Part shown: positions 35,635 to 43,320 of the stretch, in pieces | Numbering within the stretch: position 1 is the first letter of the stretch | Layout: the number at the start of each line of letters is the position of its first letter | DNA from: CAYWCV01 sp964629885 | GTDB taxonomy: Bacteria; Bacteroidota; Rhodothermia; Balneolales; CAYWCV01 | DNA: 64,000 nt | Direction: 5' to 3' | Assembly: GCA_964629885.1 (NCBI GenBank) | Contig: CAZVRJ010000007.1 | Span: forward strand, 1 to 64,000 | Program-made: the position numbers and the translations under genes | The notes under the pieces: model-generated | Seen by the model: the letters and a program-made list of their open reading frames with translations, nothing else | The model's database searches: none | What the model was told of the DNA's origin: nothing

Positions 35635-37026
35635 TCAGCGCAGAGCTTCGATCGAGAAGGTCTCGTCGATTTCGCCCTGATAGTACTTGATGAGCTGCTC
35701 TTGGAAAATGAAGCGGAAAAGAGCTTGGATCCGGTTTGAAGATGCCTGCACAAAATCGGCATTGGCCTGCGTCAACTCGATGAGTGTGCTGGCGCCGACG
35801 TTGTACCGCTCCTGAGCCGTTTGAAATGCACGCTCGGATGCTATGAGTGCTTTTTGTGTGGTTTCGAGTTCCTTGGTGTAGCCGATGTAATCGGTATAGG
35901 CTTGAGCTACTTCCTGAATTACGGTGTATTCGATGTTTTCACGATCAAGCTGGGCATTCTTGTAGTTGATGCGTCCGGCCTGAACGGTTCGCCACGTGTT
36001 CAGACGCGTAAAAATCGGTATCTGCATGCTCATCCCAACGCTGTTACCGATGTTTACATCGAAAAACTGTGTTGAAAACTTCTCGATGTCCCTGGATATT
36101 GGGTTGCGCTGGCGGTCAGAGTAAGAGGTGCGAAAGCTTCCGTTGGCCGATAAGGTCGGCAGACGGGCACCCTCGGCCGACTTAAGATTGTAATAGGCGA
36201 TCTTGATCTGTGCGTCCTGTGCAGCAACATCGCTCCTGTTGGCCATGGCCCTTTCAATCATGCTGCGCAGGTTCATTTCGCGCACTTGGATCATGTTTTC
36301 GTTCAGCTCAGGGGTCACATACTGATAGTTGCCGAGTGGATCGATCTGAAGCTGGCGAATCAAGCGAAGCTGATTGTTGGCGGCCGCATTCTGGCGTTGT
36401 GTGAGCACAAGCTCTGCGTTTGCAACGATCGACTCCTGGTTGAATTGGTCAATGAGCGGACGTGCACCGACCTCGACTTGCGCTAGTATCTGCTCAAGCT
36501 GACGGCGTGATGACTCCAAGTTCTCCTCAGAAATCTGAATCAACTCCTTGTCGAGCACCACTTGTAAATAGGCTGTCGCAACACCGAAGATGATGGATTG
36601 CCGAATCCTGCGCTCATTTTCATTAGCACTTACCAAGGCCGTCTGGCTTGAGCGCAAATTGTAGATGTTCCTCAATCCGGAGAAAAGAGTGATACCACCA
36701 CCAATAGATCCACTGGCACTCTCAGTTATAATATTACCGTATGTCAGTGTAACCTGATCGAACTGCTGACCTGATGATCTGTTGAATCCCAAGTTGGCAT
36801 TCAGGTTTGGCGCAAACTGAGCGTAGGCGTTTTTGATGTCATACTCGGCCAAATCGATCGCGTTTTGGGCACGCTTCATCTGGAAATTGTTCTCAAGTGC
36901 AATACGAATTGCATCTTCAAGTGTGATTCGTTGGGTCACTTGTGCCTGAGTTACACTCGAAAGAGCAAGACAAAGCGTAGCGAGCAAAAGTAGCTGCCTG
37001 TGCATAATCGGTTTTAGAATGTTCAT
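35635..37026 (-). CDS. TolC-family outer-membrane efflux channel
   Basis: Outer-membrane factor of 463 residues with a signal peptide (cleavage probably after SVTQAQ). Two tandem long-helix halves are visible, each with TolC-type sequence: ITLEDAIRIALENN and LNANLGFNRSSG in the first, RSDVAAQDAQIKIAYYNLKSAEG in the second, and the NVGASTLIELTQANADFVQA repeat near the end. A second ATG at 37005 (residue 8) gives a tidier signal peptide and is equally possible. First of the TolC-adaptor-ATPase-crotonase run; a 180-base gap with a terminator separates it from the upstream small-protein trio. Confidence 0.92.
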   Translation of the reverse strand: MNILKPIMHRQLLLLATLCLALSSVTQAQVTQRITLEDAIRIALENNFQMKRAQNAIDLAEYDIKNAYAQFAPNLNANLGFNRSSGQQFDQVTLTYGNIITESASGSIGGGITLFSGLRNIYNLRSSQTALVSANENERRIRQSIIFGVATAYLQVVLDKELIQISEENLESSRRQLEQILAQVEVGARPLIDQFNQESIVANAELVLTQRQNAAANNQLRLIRQLQIDPLGNYQYVTPELNENMIQVREMNLRSMIERAMANRSDVAAQDAQIKIAYYNLKSAEGARLPTLSANGSFRTSYSDRQRNPISRDIEKFSTQFFDVNIGNSVGMSMQIPIFTRLNTWRTVQAGRINYKNAQLDRENIEYTVIQEVAQAYTDYIGYTKELETTQKALIASERAFQTAQERYNVGASTLIELTQANADFVQASSNRIQALFRFIFQEQLIKYYQGEIDETFSIEALR

Positions 37027-37200
37027 GGGATAAGACTCATTTACTTAAACGGATGTTGGCTGAAATAGTTACAGTACAATTGCGGTGACCTCACGAAACC
37101 GCAAAAGGTACATCTTTGCAAGATAGGCATTTGCCTGTCAGGCATAGCCTACTAGAACCCTATAGGGGCGGTAAACGTTTGCAAAAAAAACGTTAAAAAG

Positions 37201-37215
37201 CTTAGCTCAGCTAAG
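37201..37215 (-). terminator. rho-independent terminator after the small-protein trio
   Basis: Palindrome CTTAGCT-C-AGCTAAG includes the stop codon of the 135-residue protein gene (37207-37209). On the minus strand it is followed by CTTTTTAACG and then a run of eight T, so it is placed and built like an intrinsic terminator that ends the transcript before tolC. Confidence 0.6.
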
Positions 37216-37614
37216 ATTTTCTTCTTCGCTATTGTAAGGCTTAGGTGGAGGAGTGAAGCGTCCAGAAAGCAAATCCTCGACCGATGACACTGCAAATGCA
37301 ATCCCCCTGTTCATAAGCATTCGCTTCATTTCTCCAAAAAGTGATGGCCCCTGAGGAGCGCCAACTATAACCGACTTTTTACTTTTCCTTGATGATCCGA
37401 GAAGTATTCCCATGCCAACCGCTATTCCCAGTGCGGCCATAGGATAACGTCGGATCCAGTGACGTGGGTCCGATTTTTGCTGTATGCTTTCTTTTATGTC
37501 GTCGATATTGCCCTCGAACTCACGCTCTATAGACCTTAGTTCCTGCTTAAGCTGGGCTCTTCGCTGATCTATGTCGCTCAACTTATTAATTTGGGCCAGT
37601 TCTTTGCTATCCAT
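37207..37614 (-). CDS. YqjK-position membrane protein, DUF3618-like
   Basis: A 135-residue protein. N-terminal half is helical and charged with a coiled-coil look (QINKLSDIDQRRAQLKQELR), followed by DPRHWIRRYPMAALGIAVGMGILLGSS, a single amphipathic/transmembrane helix preceded by basic residues. The C-terminal part is polar. This resembles proteins with a DUF3618-type HPxxxLGxAxGxGxLLG helix. It starts two bases after the phage-holin-like gene. Position mirrors E. coli yqjK in yqjD-yqjE-yqjK. Function unknown; probably an inner-membrane stationary-phase or envelope protein. Confidence 0.6.
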   Translation of the reverse strand: MDSKELAQINKLSDIDQRRAQLKQELRSIEREFEGNIDDIKESIQQKSDPRHWIRRYPMAALGIAVGMGILLGSSRKSKKSVIVGAPQGPSLFGEMKRMLMNRGIAFAVSSVEDLLSGRFTPPPKPYNSEEENLS

Positions 37615-37615
37615 A

Positions 37616-38005
37616 TCAGTCGAGGTTATTCTTTGAAATTAGCTCTATAAATTGGTTCAGCATCCATCTCTTGGTGCCTTCGTACAATATTCGAGGCTTT
37701 TTGTTAAACAGTAATACTCCAATAACCAACAATGGCACGGCAGTGATCAGATAACCAAGTGCGGTGCTGTCGAGCAGTTCGCCTATGTAATACGACAAAC
37801 CCATCATTGCAAACAAAACGGCTATTCCTAGAGTAATGCCACCAAATATGATGAACAAAAGTCGAGACAAAATGACAGAGACGCCCTCACTTAAGTCGAG
37901 TGCCATCAATTCCAGGCGTTTTTCGAGCATCATGCGGACCTCACTTGGCATGCGCTTCACAGCATCCTGAATCGTATCGGGGTCAGTGTCTTCTGTCCTC
38001 TTCAC
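37616..38005 (-). CDS. YqjE-like 'phage holin family' membrane protein
   Basis: A 129-residue protein with an N-terminal helical region, two transmembrane helices (about 45-72 and 80-102), and a C-terminal amphipathic helix. This matches PF07332-type proteins named 'putative actinobacterial holin-X / YqjE', which are chromosomal envelope proteins and not phage holins. It lies between two small helical proteins with gaps of 5 and 1 bases, so the three are a unit. No phage genes are nearby. Confidence 0.72.
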   Translation of the reverse strand: MKRTEDTDPDTIQDAVKRMPSEVRMMLEKRLELMALDLSEGVSVILSRLLFIIFGGITLGIAVLFAMMGLSYYIGELLDSTALGYLITAVPLLVIGVLLFNKKPRILYEGTKRWMLNQFIELISKNNLD

Positions 38006-38010
38006 GTGAT

Positions 38011-38223
38011 TTATCGGTTACGTGATATCAATCTGCCAAGCAAGTAGCCAAACACGGCACCTGCCACAATCGACTCAACAGGATGCTTCTTCACTAAATG
38101 CACGGTCTTCCGTTTAACCTGCGATAGTCGAACATCCAGTTCCGATTCTTTTAGGAAGTCACTGCCTTGGCGGGCGATTGCCAAGATGGTTGATTCTACT
38201 CTGTCTACAACCTCGTCTAACAT
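38011..38223 (-). CDS. YqjD/ElaB-like small membrane-anchored protein
   Basis: Only 70 residues: a helical, charged N-terminal half and a C-terminal HPVESIVAGAVFGYLLGRLIS helix with the KKHP-(x)-AG-(x)-G-(x)-LLG pattern of DUF883 proteins. In E. coli YqjD and ElaB sit in the inner membrane by this C-terminal helix and bind ribosomes in stationary phase. First gene of the trio and 102 bases downstream of the second MacB-type permease gene. Small but supported by tight spacing and family resemblance. Confidence 0.7.
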   Translation of the reverse strand: MLDEVVDRVESTILAIARQGSDFLKESELDVRLSQVKRKTVHLVKKHPVESIVAGAVFGYLLGRLISRNR

Positions 38224-38325
38224 ATCTCAAAATGATTATAGGTTTGGCTGATGGAAATGAATTAACTCCATCTAATATACCTATACATGATGTCGACTTC
38301 AAAAGATCCCGACATGATGCCGATA

Positions 38326-39555
38326 TTACTCGTAACGAAGCGATTCGATAGGATCCAAACTTGCCGCCTTAACCGCCGGATATACGCCAAATATGAGCCC
38401 GATCAATGTCATCACTGCCACCCCGAGCAATGCCGACCCCCATGGAATGACAAACCGCGCTTCCATCATTATCGCAAGCATGTTGCCTCCGATAATTCCT
38501 AAAACGATTCCGATTAATCCACCGAGCTGGCAAATAAAAATGGCTTCAATGATGAACTGTTGACGAATGGCTTTCTTGGTAGCTCCCACGCTTTTACGGA
38601 CGCCAATTTCACGGGTTCTCTCGGTTACCGACACCAGCATGATGTTCATAACTCCAATACCGGCACCCAAAAGGGCTATTCCACCCACCACAAAGGCAAA
38701 AATGCCCAGTACGCCAGTAAAACTGTCGAATGCGCTGGTCAGAGAATTATTTGTTACTACTTCAAAATCGTTGGCTTTGCCAGGTTCGACTTTTCGCGAT
38801 GCCCGTAATATGCCTATAAGCTCATCCATAGTCGCCGGAATTGCCGTGATGCTTGGCGATTGGACCTGAATGCCAATGTTTCTCCATTCCCCTCCGCCAT
38901 ACAACTGAAGCAGTCTCGTGTATGGAGCAAGAACGACACGGTCTTGCGACTGGCCAAAAATGGCCCCACGTTTGTCCATTACGCCGATAACTGTGTATGT
39001 CTGACCCTCAATTCTGATTTTCTTACCCAATGCACTCTCATTTGCAAACAGCTCAACCCGGATGTCTTCGCCGATAACCACCACAGATCGAGCATAGGTC
39101 ACATCTTCGGCATTAATGTCTCTACCTTCGGCAATAGTGGCGTTGTTATTGATCATCCAATGTTCGTTACTCCCTCTGAGAGGCACGTTCGGCTCCGTCT
39201 CCTTATCGTTATAGCTTACCTTGTTGAATGCAAAAGTCGTAACTGGACTCACAGCCCTCGCCAAGTTGGCTCGGTCGCGGATGGTTTCGAACTGATTGAA
39301 CGTGATGTTCTTTCGGTTCCGGTATTCGCTCATGTCTCCACCCATCTGCACCGCCGGGAATTTCTGCACTGTTATGACATTCCCGCCCAACAGTGTGAGA
39401 GAATCTTTGAAGAAGCCGTCTAGAACACTAACGGCGGTCGATGATCCGATTACGGCGAACACACCCACAACAATGGCCACCATAGTGAGGAACGACCTAA
39501 GTTTGTTCGCAGCAAGCGAACCCATCGCCATTTTGAAGACGTCAATCAAATTCAT
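38326..39555 (-). CDS. MacB-type ABC transporter permease (second)
   Basis: A 409-residue FtsX/MacB permease: first transmembrane helix at about 20-42 (LRSFLTMVAIVVGVFAVIGSS), a periplasmic core domain of about 220 residues, and three helices in the last third, with the conserved VTERTREIGVRKSVGATKKAI coupling segment and the closing PAVKAASLDPIESLRYE. No ATPase domain. It follows the other permease by 11 bases and has exactly the same length after start correction, so the two likely form a heterodimer served by the ATPase at 33500-34210. Confidence 0.93.
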   Translation of the reverse strand: MNLIDVFKMAMGSLAANKLRSFLTMVAIVVGVFAVIGSSTAVSVLDGFFKDSLTLLGGNVITVQKFPAVQMGGDMSEYRNRKNITFNQFETIRDRANLARAVSPVTTFAFNKVSYNDKETEPNVPLRGSNEHWMINNNATIAEGRDINAEDVTYARSVVVIGEDIRVELFANESALGKKIRIEGQTYTVIGVMDKRGAIFGQSQDRVVLAPYTRLLQLYGGGEWRNIGIQVQSPSITAIPATMDELIGILRASRKVEPGKANDFEVVTNNSLTSAFDSFTGVLGIFAFVVGGIALLGAGIGVMNIMLVSVTERTREIGVRKSVGATKKAIRQQFIIEAIFICQLGGLIGIVLGIIGGNMLAIMMEARFVIPWGSALLGVAVMTLIGLIFGVYPAVKAASLDPIESLRYE

Positions 39556-39566
39556 ATGATACCTGG

Positions 39567-40796
39567 TTATTCGTAGCGTAGAGATTCAATTGGGTTGGAG
39601 TGTGCTGCTCTGCGGGCCGGAAGGTAACCAAACAACACACCAACTGCCGTACAGATGAGGAATGCCCCCGCCACTGTGCTCCAGTCCATATATGCGACAA
39701 AAAACTGGTTGATGAGCTGCGTGACCCCAACCGATATGAGCACCCCGACAGCCCCTCCCAAGCAACAAACTGCCACTGCCTCGATAAGGAACTGCAACAT
39801 TATTTGATACGATTTGGCACCGACTGCCTTTCGGATGCCAATCTCTTTTGTGCGCTCCTTAACGGACACGTACATGATGTTCATCACGCCTATTCCGCCT
39901 ACAAACAGTGATAGTCCAGTTAAGAAAATACCAATGCCATAAATGGCACCCGTCATCATCTGATATTGCTGGCGGAACACATCCAGCTTGTTGATGGCAA
40001 AATTATTTTCGGCCTTGGCATCTAGCTGACGAATGCGACGCATGATGCCCTCGAGTTCGTACTCACCAGCTTGAAGCGATTTTTCATCGTCGTACTTTAT
40101 CTGTAACGATACACCACGACGCAGACCGTAGATGCGGCCGTATGCCCCAATAGGGAGCAATATTTGGTTGTCAAAATTCTGCATGCCCAGAAAATTGCCC
40201 TGTTTTGCCAACTTCCCGATCACCTCGAATCGCTGTCCACCGATGCGCACCGATTTTCCGATGGAGTTACCCTGCGGAAATAAAACTTCTTCGACACTTG
40301 CCCCAATAATGGCCACACGTTTCGAGCTTTGGTTTTCTTCGTACGTAAAAAACCTGCCGTCTTCCAGATCGATCGTGTTTGTGAGGCTATAATCGGGCGT
40401 AACCCCCGATATGGTTACTCCATTGGCATATTTGTCCGTCGATCGCACCGTAACCGTGCGTCTTGCTACAGCCGACGCCGCAGATACGTACTGGCTGTAT
40501 TGCTTGATTTTGTCGGCATAATCGACCTCCATCTCGGGGCGATTTATATACAGCCACCATTTGTAGTTTGGTCCTGGATTCCAAGGAAACTTTTCGACGT
40601 AGAGCACGTTTGTGCCCAACATGGCCATACTATCTTCGAACGATCGGTTCACACCGTTGATGGTTGTGTTCATGGCCGTGACGGCCACAATTCCGATAAT
40701 GATTCCGAACATGGTGAGGAATGCCCTCACCTTATTGGCACGTATGGCGGTGAAGGCAATTTTAACGCCCTCCCACACACTGCGAAGATAGATCAT
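39567..40796 (-). CDS. MacB-type ABC transporter permease (first)
   Basis: A 409-residue permease paralogous to the next gene: helix at about 25-45 (KVRAFLTMFGIIIGIVAVTAM), periplasmic domain, three C-terminal helices, coupling segment VKERTKEIGIRKAVGAKSYQI and final LPARRAAHSNPIESLRYE. The open frame reaches a TTG at 40856, but ATG 40796 gives a protein of the same length and N-terminal layout as its partner, so I use that. First gene of the exporter cluster. MacAB-type systems export peptides, lipid-linked compounds or macrolides; the substrate here is unknown. Confidence 0.92.
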   Translation of the reverse strand: MIYLRSVWEGVKIAFTAIRANKVRAFLTMFGIIIGIVAVTAMNTTINGVNRSFEDSMAMLGTNVLYVEKFPWNPGPNYKWWLYINRPEMEVDYADKIKQYSQYVSAASAVARRTVTVRSTDKYANGVTISGVTPDYSLTNTIDLEDGRFFTYEENQSSKRVAIIGASVEEVLFPQGNSIGKSVRIGGQRFEVIGKLAKQGNFLGMQNFDNQILLPIGAYGRIYGLRRGVSLQIKYDDEKSLQAGEYELEGIMRRIRQLDAKAENNFAINKLDVFRQQYQMMTGAIYGIGIFLTGLSLFVGGIGVMNIMYVSVKERTKEIGIRKAVGAKSYQIMLQFLIEAVAVCCLGGAVGVLISVGVTQLINQFFVAYMDWSTVAGAFLICTAVGVLFGYLPARRAAHSNPIESLRYE

Positions 40797-40974
40797 GAGC
40801 AGGGATTTCGTGTAACGATCTTCAAGTATACGGAGGTAGCGTACTTTTCGTTTCAATCTTTTTTTTGAAGATCATTATTTGAGAAAAACACGAACTATTT
40901 ACCTGTGGAAATCTGCGTCCCCTGTAGTAACATAAGTCGTATCTTCGTGCATAACCAATCATATGCTTCTAACC

Positions 40975-41718
40975 ATGAAACTCGACGTTCTCGCTATAGC
41001 CGCTCATCCCGACGACACGGAGTTAAACTGTGCCGGTACGCTAGCCGCATTGGTTCGTCAAGGATTAAGGGTCGGTGTGTTAGATCTAACCCGCGGCGAA
41101 ATGGGAAGCCGTGGAACCCCGGAAGGGCGATTAACTGAAGCTACAGAAGCGGCCAGAATCCTTGGGGTGTCAATCCGCGAAAATCTGTCACTTCCCGACT
41201 GTGGTTTGGACAATACGCCTGAGCATCGGTTGGCAATCGTACGAGCCGTGCGCAAATTTCGACCCGATGTTTGTTTCATCAATGCTCCTTCCGATCGCCA
41301 TCCCGATCATGGAAACGCGAGCCGGCTCACGACCGATGCCTTGTTTTTTGGTGGACTCTCTAAATTGGTCAGTATGGACGATAACGGCGACGTTCAGGAG
41401 CCTTGGCGCCCCTTTCACATCTTACACTTCATGCAGGACAGACCATTCGAACCAGATTTTGTGTTCGACATCAGCGACACTATCGACATCAAGGAGAAAG
41501 CCATCTTGGCATTCAAGTCGCAGTTCAATGTGCACGATGCTGGTGATGAGCCTCAGACCTATATATCGAGACCAAGTTTCTTTGAGTCGATACGGGCCCG
41601 TGCAAAACATTTCGGGCACTTGGTTGGGGTAGATTACGGCGAGGGCTTCCTCTATCAAGGTAAACCAATTCCACTGCGTGACCTGAATTTATTCTTGGGA
41701 TCTAAACCGACGCGCTGA
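40975..41718 (+). CDS. bshB1: bacillithiol biosynthesis deacetylase BshB1
   Basis: LmbE-like zinc deacetylase of 247 residues that removes the acetyl group from GlcNAc-malate in bacillithiol synthesis. Metal-binding A-H11-P-D-D14 is followed by the BshB1-type TRGEMGSRGTPEGR and PDRHPDHG segments (the second supplies the third metal ligand). I take ATG 40975 because the family begins MKLDVLAIAAHPDD; ATG 40963 would add four residues. bshA and bshC are not in the window. Together with the thiol-redox operon at 15.9-18 kb this suggests a bacillithiol-type thiol pool. Confidence 0.92.
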   Translation: MKLDVLAIAAHPDDTELNCAGTLAALVRQGLRVGVLDLTRGEMGSRGTPEGRLTEATEAARILGVSIRENLSLPDCGLDNTPEHRLAIVRAVRKFRPDVCFINAPSDRHPDHGNASRLTTDALFFGGLSKLVSMDDNGDVQEPWRPFHILHFMQDRPFEPDFVFDISDTIDIKEKAILAFKSQFNVHDAGDEPQTYISRPSFFESIRARAKHFGHLVGVDYGEGFLYQGKPIPLRDLNLFLGSKPTR

Positions 41719-41720
41719 CA

Positions 41721-42350
41721 CTATTCAATGATGGCCAAAATGCGCTTGTAGTTGATCGCCTTGGCGAACTCGGATAATAATTTTCCATCGGGGATATCGG
41801 TGGCACTTATGGTGACCAACGTGTTGTCGCTCAGTAGAAGGTTGATTTCACCCGTTTTGTAAAATGGGTCGTACTCCTCGATCGCCTTGAACCCGCCGTA
41901 CGTGGTGCTCTGTTTACCAGTGTCCTTGGCTATCATCGGGTTAGTAAGGAAGGATGCCAGACTGCTCACCATGGGTGAATTGGCGATTATGCTAATAATC
42001 ACTTTCGATGCCTGTGCGCTTGTATTATTTCGGTACGACTTGAAGAATGCTATCCCTGTTGCAGGGTCAGCTGCCATTGTACCCGATTGGATGTAAGACT
42101 CCAAGTCGTCATATGGAGTATAATTGCCAATTTTTAAAGGAAGACACTTATTGAACTCGCGAGTCATTTCCTCCCAAATCTCTTTTCGAGTAGACTGAAT
42201 GTTGCCTTCAAGATCTTGCAGCCTCTGGGGCTTGAGCACCGTGTTGGTAGTGTTCGACTTCTTTTCGTTTTGAACTTGAGAATACGCTGTATCGCAGGCG
42301 CCAACGGCCAGATATGCTAGGAATAAAGAGATAGTGACCAGACGGATCAT
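41721..42350 (-). CDS. secreted protein of unknown function
   Basis: I do not recognise a family. The protein has 209 residues with a signal peptide (about 1-24); cysteine 19 in AVGACDTAYS looks like a possible lipobox, so it may be a lipoprotein, although the spacing also permits ordinary cleavage after YSQ. The mature part is mixed alpha/beta with a C-terminal region that resembles the KAIEEYD...INLLLSDNTLVTISATD pattern of periplasmic proteins measuring or binding small ligands. It converges on bshB1 with two bases between the stops and has 160 bases of non-coding DNA upstream. Confidence 0.65.
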   Translation of the reverse strand: MIRLVTISLFLAYLAVGACDTAYSQVQNEKKSNTTNTVLKPQRLQDLEGNIQSTRKEIWEEMTREFNKCLPLKIGNYTPYDDLESYIQSGTMAADPATGIAFFKSYRNNTSAQASKVIISIIANSPMVSSLASFLTNPMIAKDTGKQSTTYGGFKAIEEYDPFYKTGEINLLLSDNTLVTISATDIPDGKLLSEFAKAINYKRILAIIE

Positions 42351-42510
42351 TAAAGAATGACTTCTTACATTATCGGATTGACAACAACAACCGGTTTCAA
42401 TGTAAGTCCTTGAGACCTAAACGGCAACCGTAGTTTGGCGATTGACGCATTTACGACAGTAAGCTTGCGCAATCTCATCAAGAACGCCGCAGCTTGTCGA
42501 AAATTGTGAA

Positions 42511-43308
42511 TCATTGCAGTTCAGGAGCCGTTTCATGGATACATTTTTGCACCCATTGTTGAATTTGGGGGTTTCCTGCAATAATTCGGCGGCCTAGCAG
42601 CCAATCGTTGCCGCCATGGAAATCGGTAACGATACCCCCCGCTTCCAATACCAACAATGCACCAGCGGCCAGATCCCAAGGTTTGAGATTCATCTCGTAA
42701 AAAGCATCGAGTCTTCCGGCTGCAACACAACACAGATCATATGCGGCGCTACCTGGCCTACGCAAGCCCTCGGTTTCGATTAGAATCTTCTGGGTGAGTT
42801 TCAAAAGAGATGTGTAGTCCATACCCTCATGGACTGGGAATCCTGTACCGATCAGTGTATTCGTCGGGTCAGAAATCGATGATACGCTTACCGATTTACC
42901 GTTCAGTTTGGTACCGCCGCCACGAACAGCCGTAAAGAGCTCATTGCGCGACACCTCTAAAACTACGGCAATTAGCGGCGTAAGGTCGTCGTATAGGGCT
43001 ATGGAAATGCAATATGGTGGAAATCCGTGTGCGAAATTCGTCGTCCCGTCGATGGGATCGACAATCCATCGGCGTCCTGTGGTTAAGTCTTCAGGTGAGC
43101 CCTCTTCGCCTAAAAAAGCATCGCCAGGAAAAGCTTCGGTGATAATTCCTCGAATGATAAGCTCTGCAGCCACGTCGGCATCGGTTACCAAATCATACTT
43201 CTCTTTCGACCGAATCTTCAGGTTACTCCTGTTCTGATCATACTCTCTAACCTTCTCTGCCGCCCTCTTTGCTGCTTTAACAGCAACATCCAACTCATTG
43301 TCGTACAT
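42511..43308 (-). CDS. suhB: inositol monophosphatase-family protein
   Basis: Mg-dependent phosphatase of 265 residues. Metal ligands are all present: E68-E69 (FLGEEG), D84-P-I-D87-G-T-T (WIVDPIDGTTNFAHG) and the late aspartate in KPWDLAAGALLVLEAGG. This composition matches SuhB/IMPase-like enzymes that hydrolyse myo-inositol phosphate or related sugar phosphates; in E. coli the protein also joins rRNA antitermination complexes. Located 12 bases downstream of dnaG on the same strand, an arrangement without clear meaning. The gene symbol is by family resemblance. Confidence 0.9.
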   Translation of the reverse strand: MYDNELDVAVKAAKRAAEKVREYDQNRSNLKIRSKEKYDLVTDADVAAELIIRGIITEAFPGDAFLGEEGSPEDLTTGRRWIVDPIDGTTNFAHGFPPYCISIALYDDLTPLIAVVLEVSRNELFTAVRGGGTKLNGKSVSVSSISDPTNTLIGTGFPVHEGMDYTSLLKLTQKILIETEGLRRPGSAAYDLCCVAAGRLDAFYEMNLKPWDLAAGALLVLEAGGIVTDFHGGNDWLLGRRIIAGNPQIQQWVQKCIHETAPELQ

Positions 43309-43320
43309 ATATATAGATAT

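Noticed and set aside
37616..38005. Holin-like protein as a sign of a prophage
   Set aside because: No phage genes are nearby; PF07332-type proteins are chromosomal envelope proteins and the trio matches yqjDEK order.
42351..42510. Possible tRNA or small RNA gene in a 160-base gap
   Set aside because: No cloverleaf arms, TTCGA-type T-loop or terminator could be found by eye.
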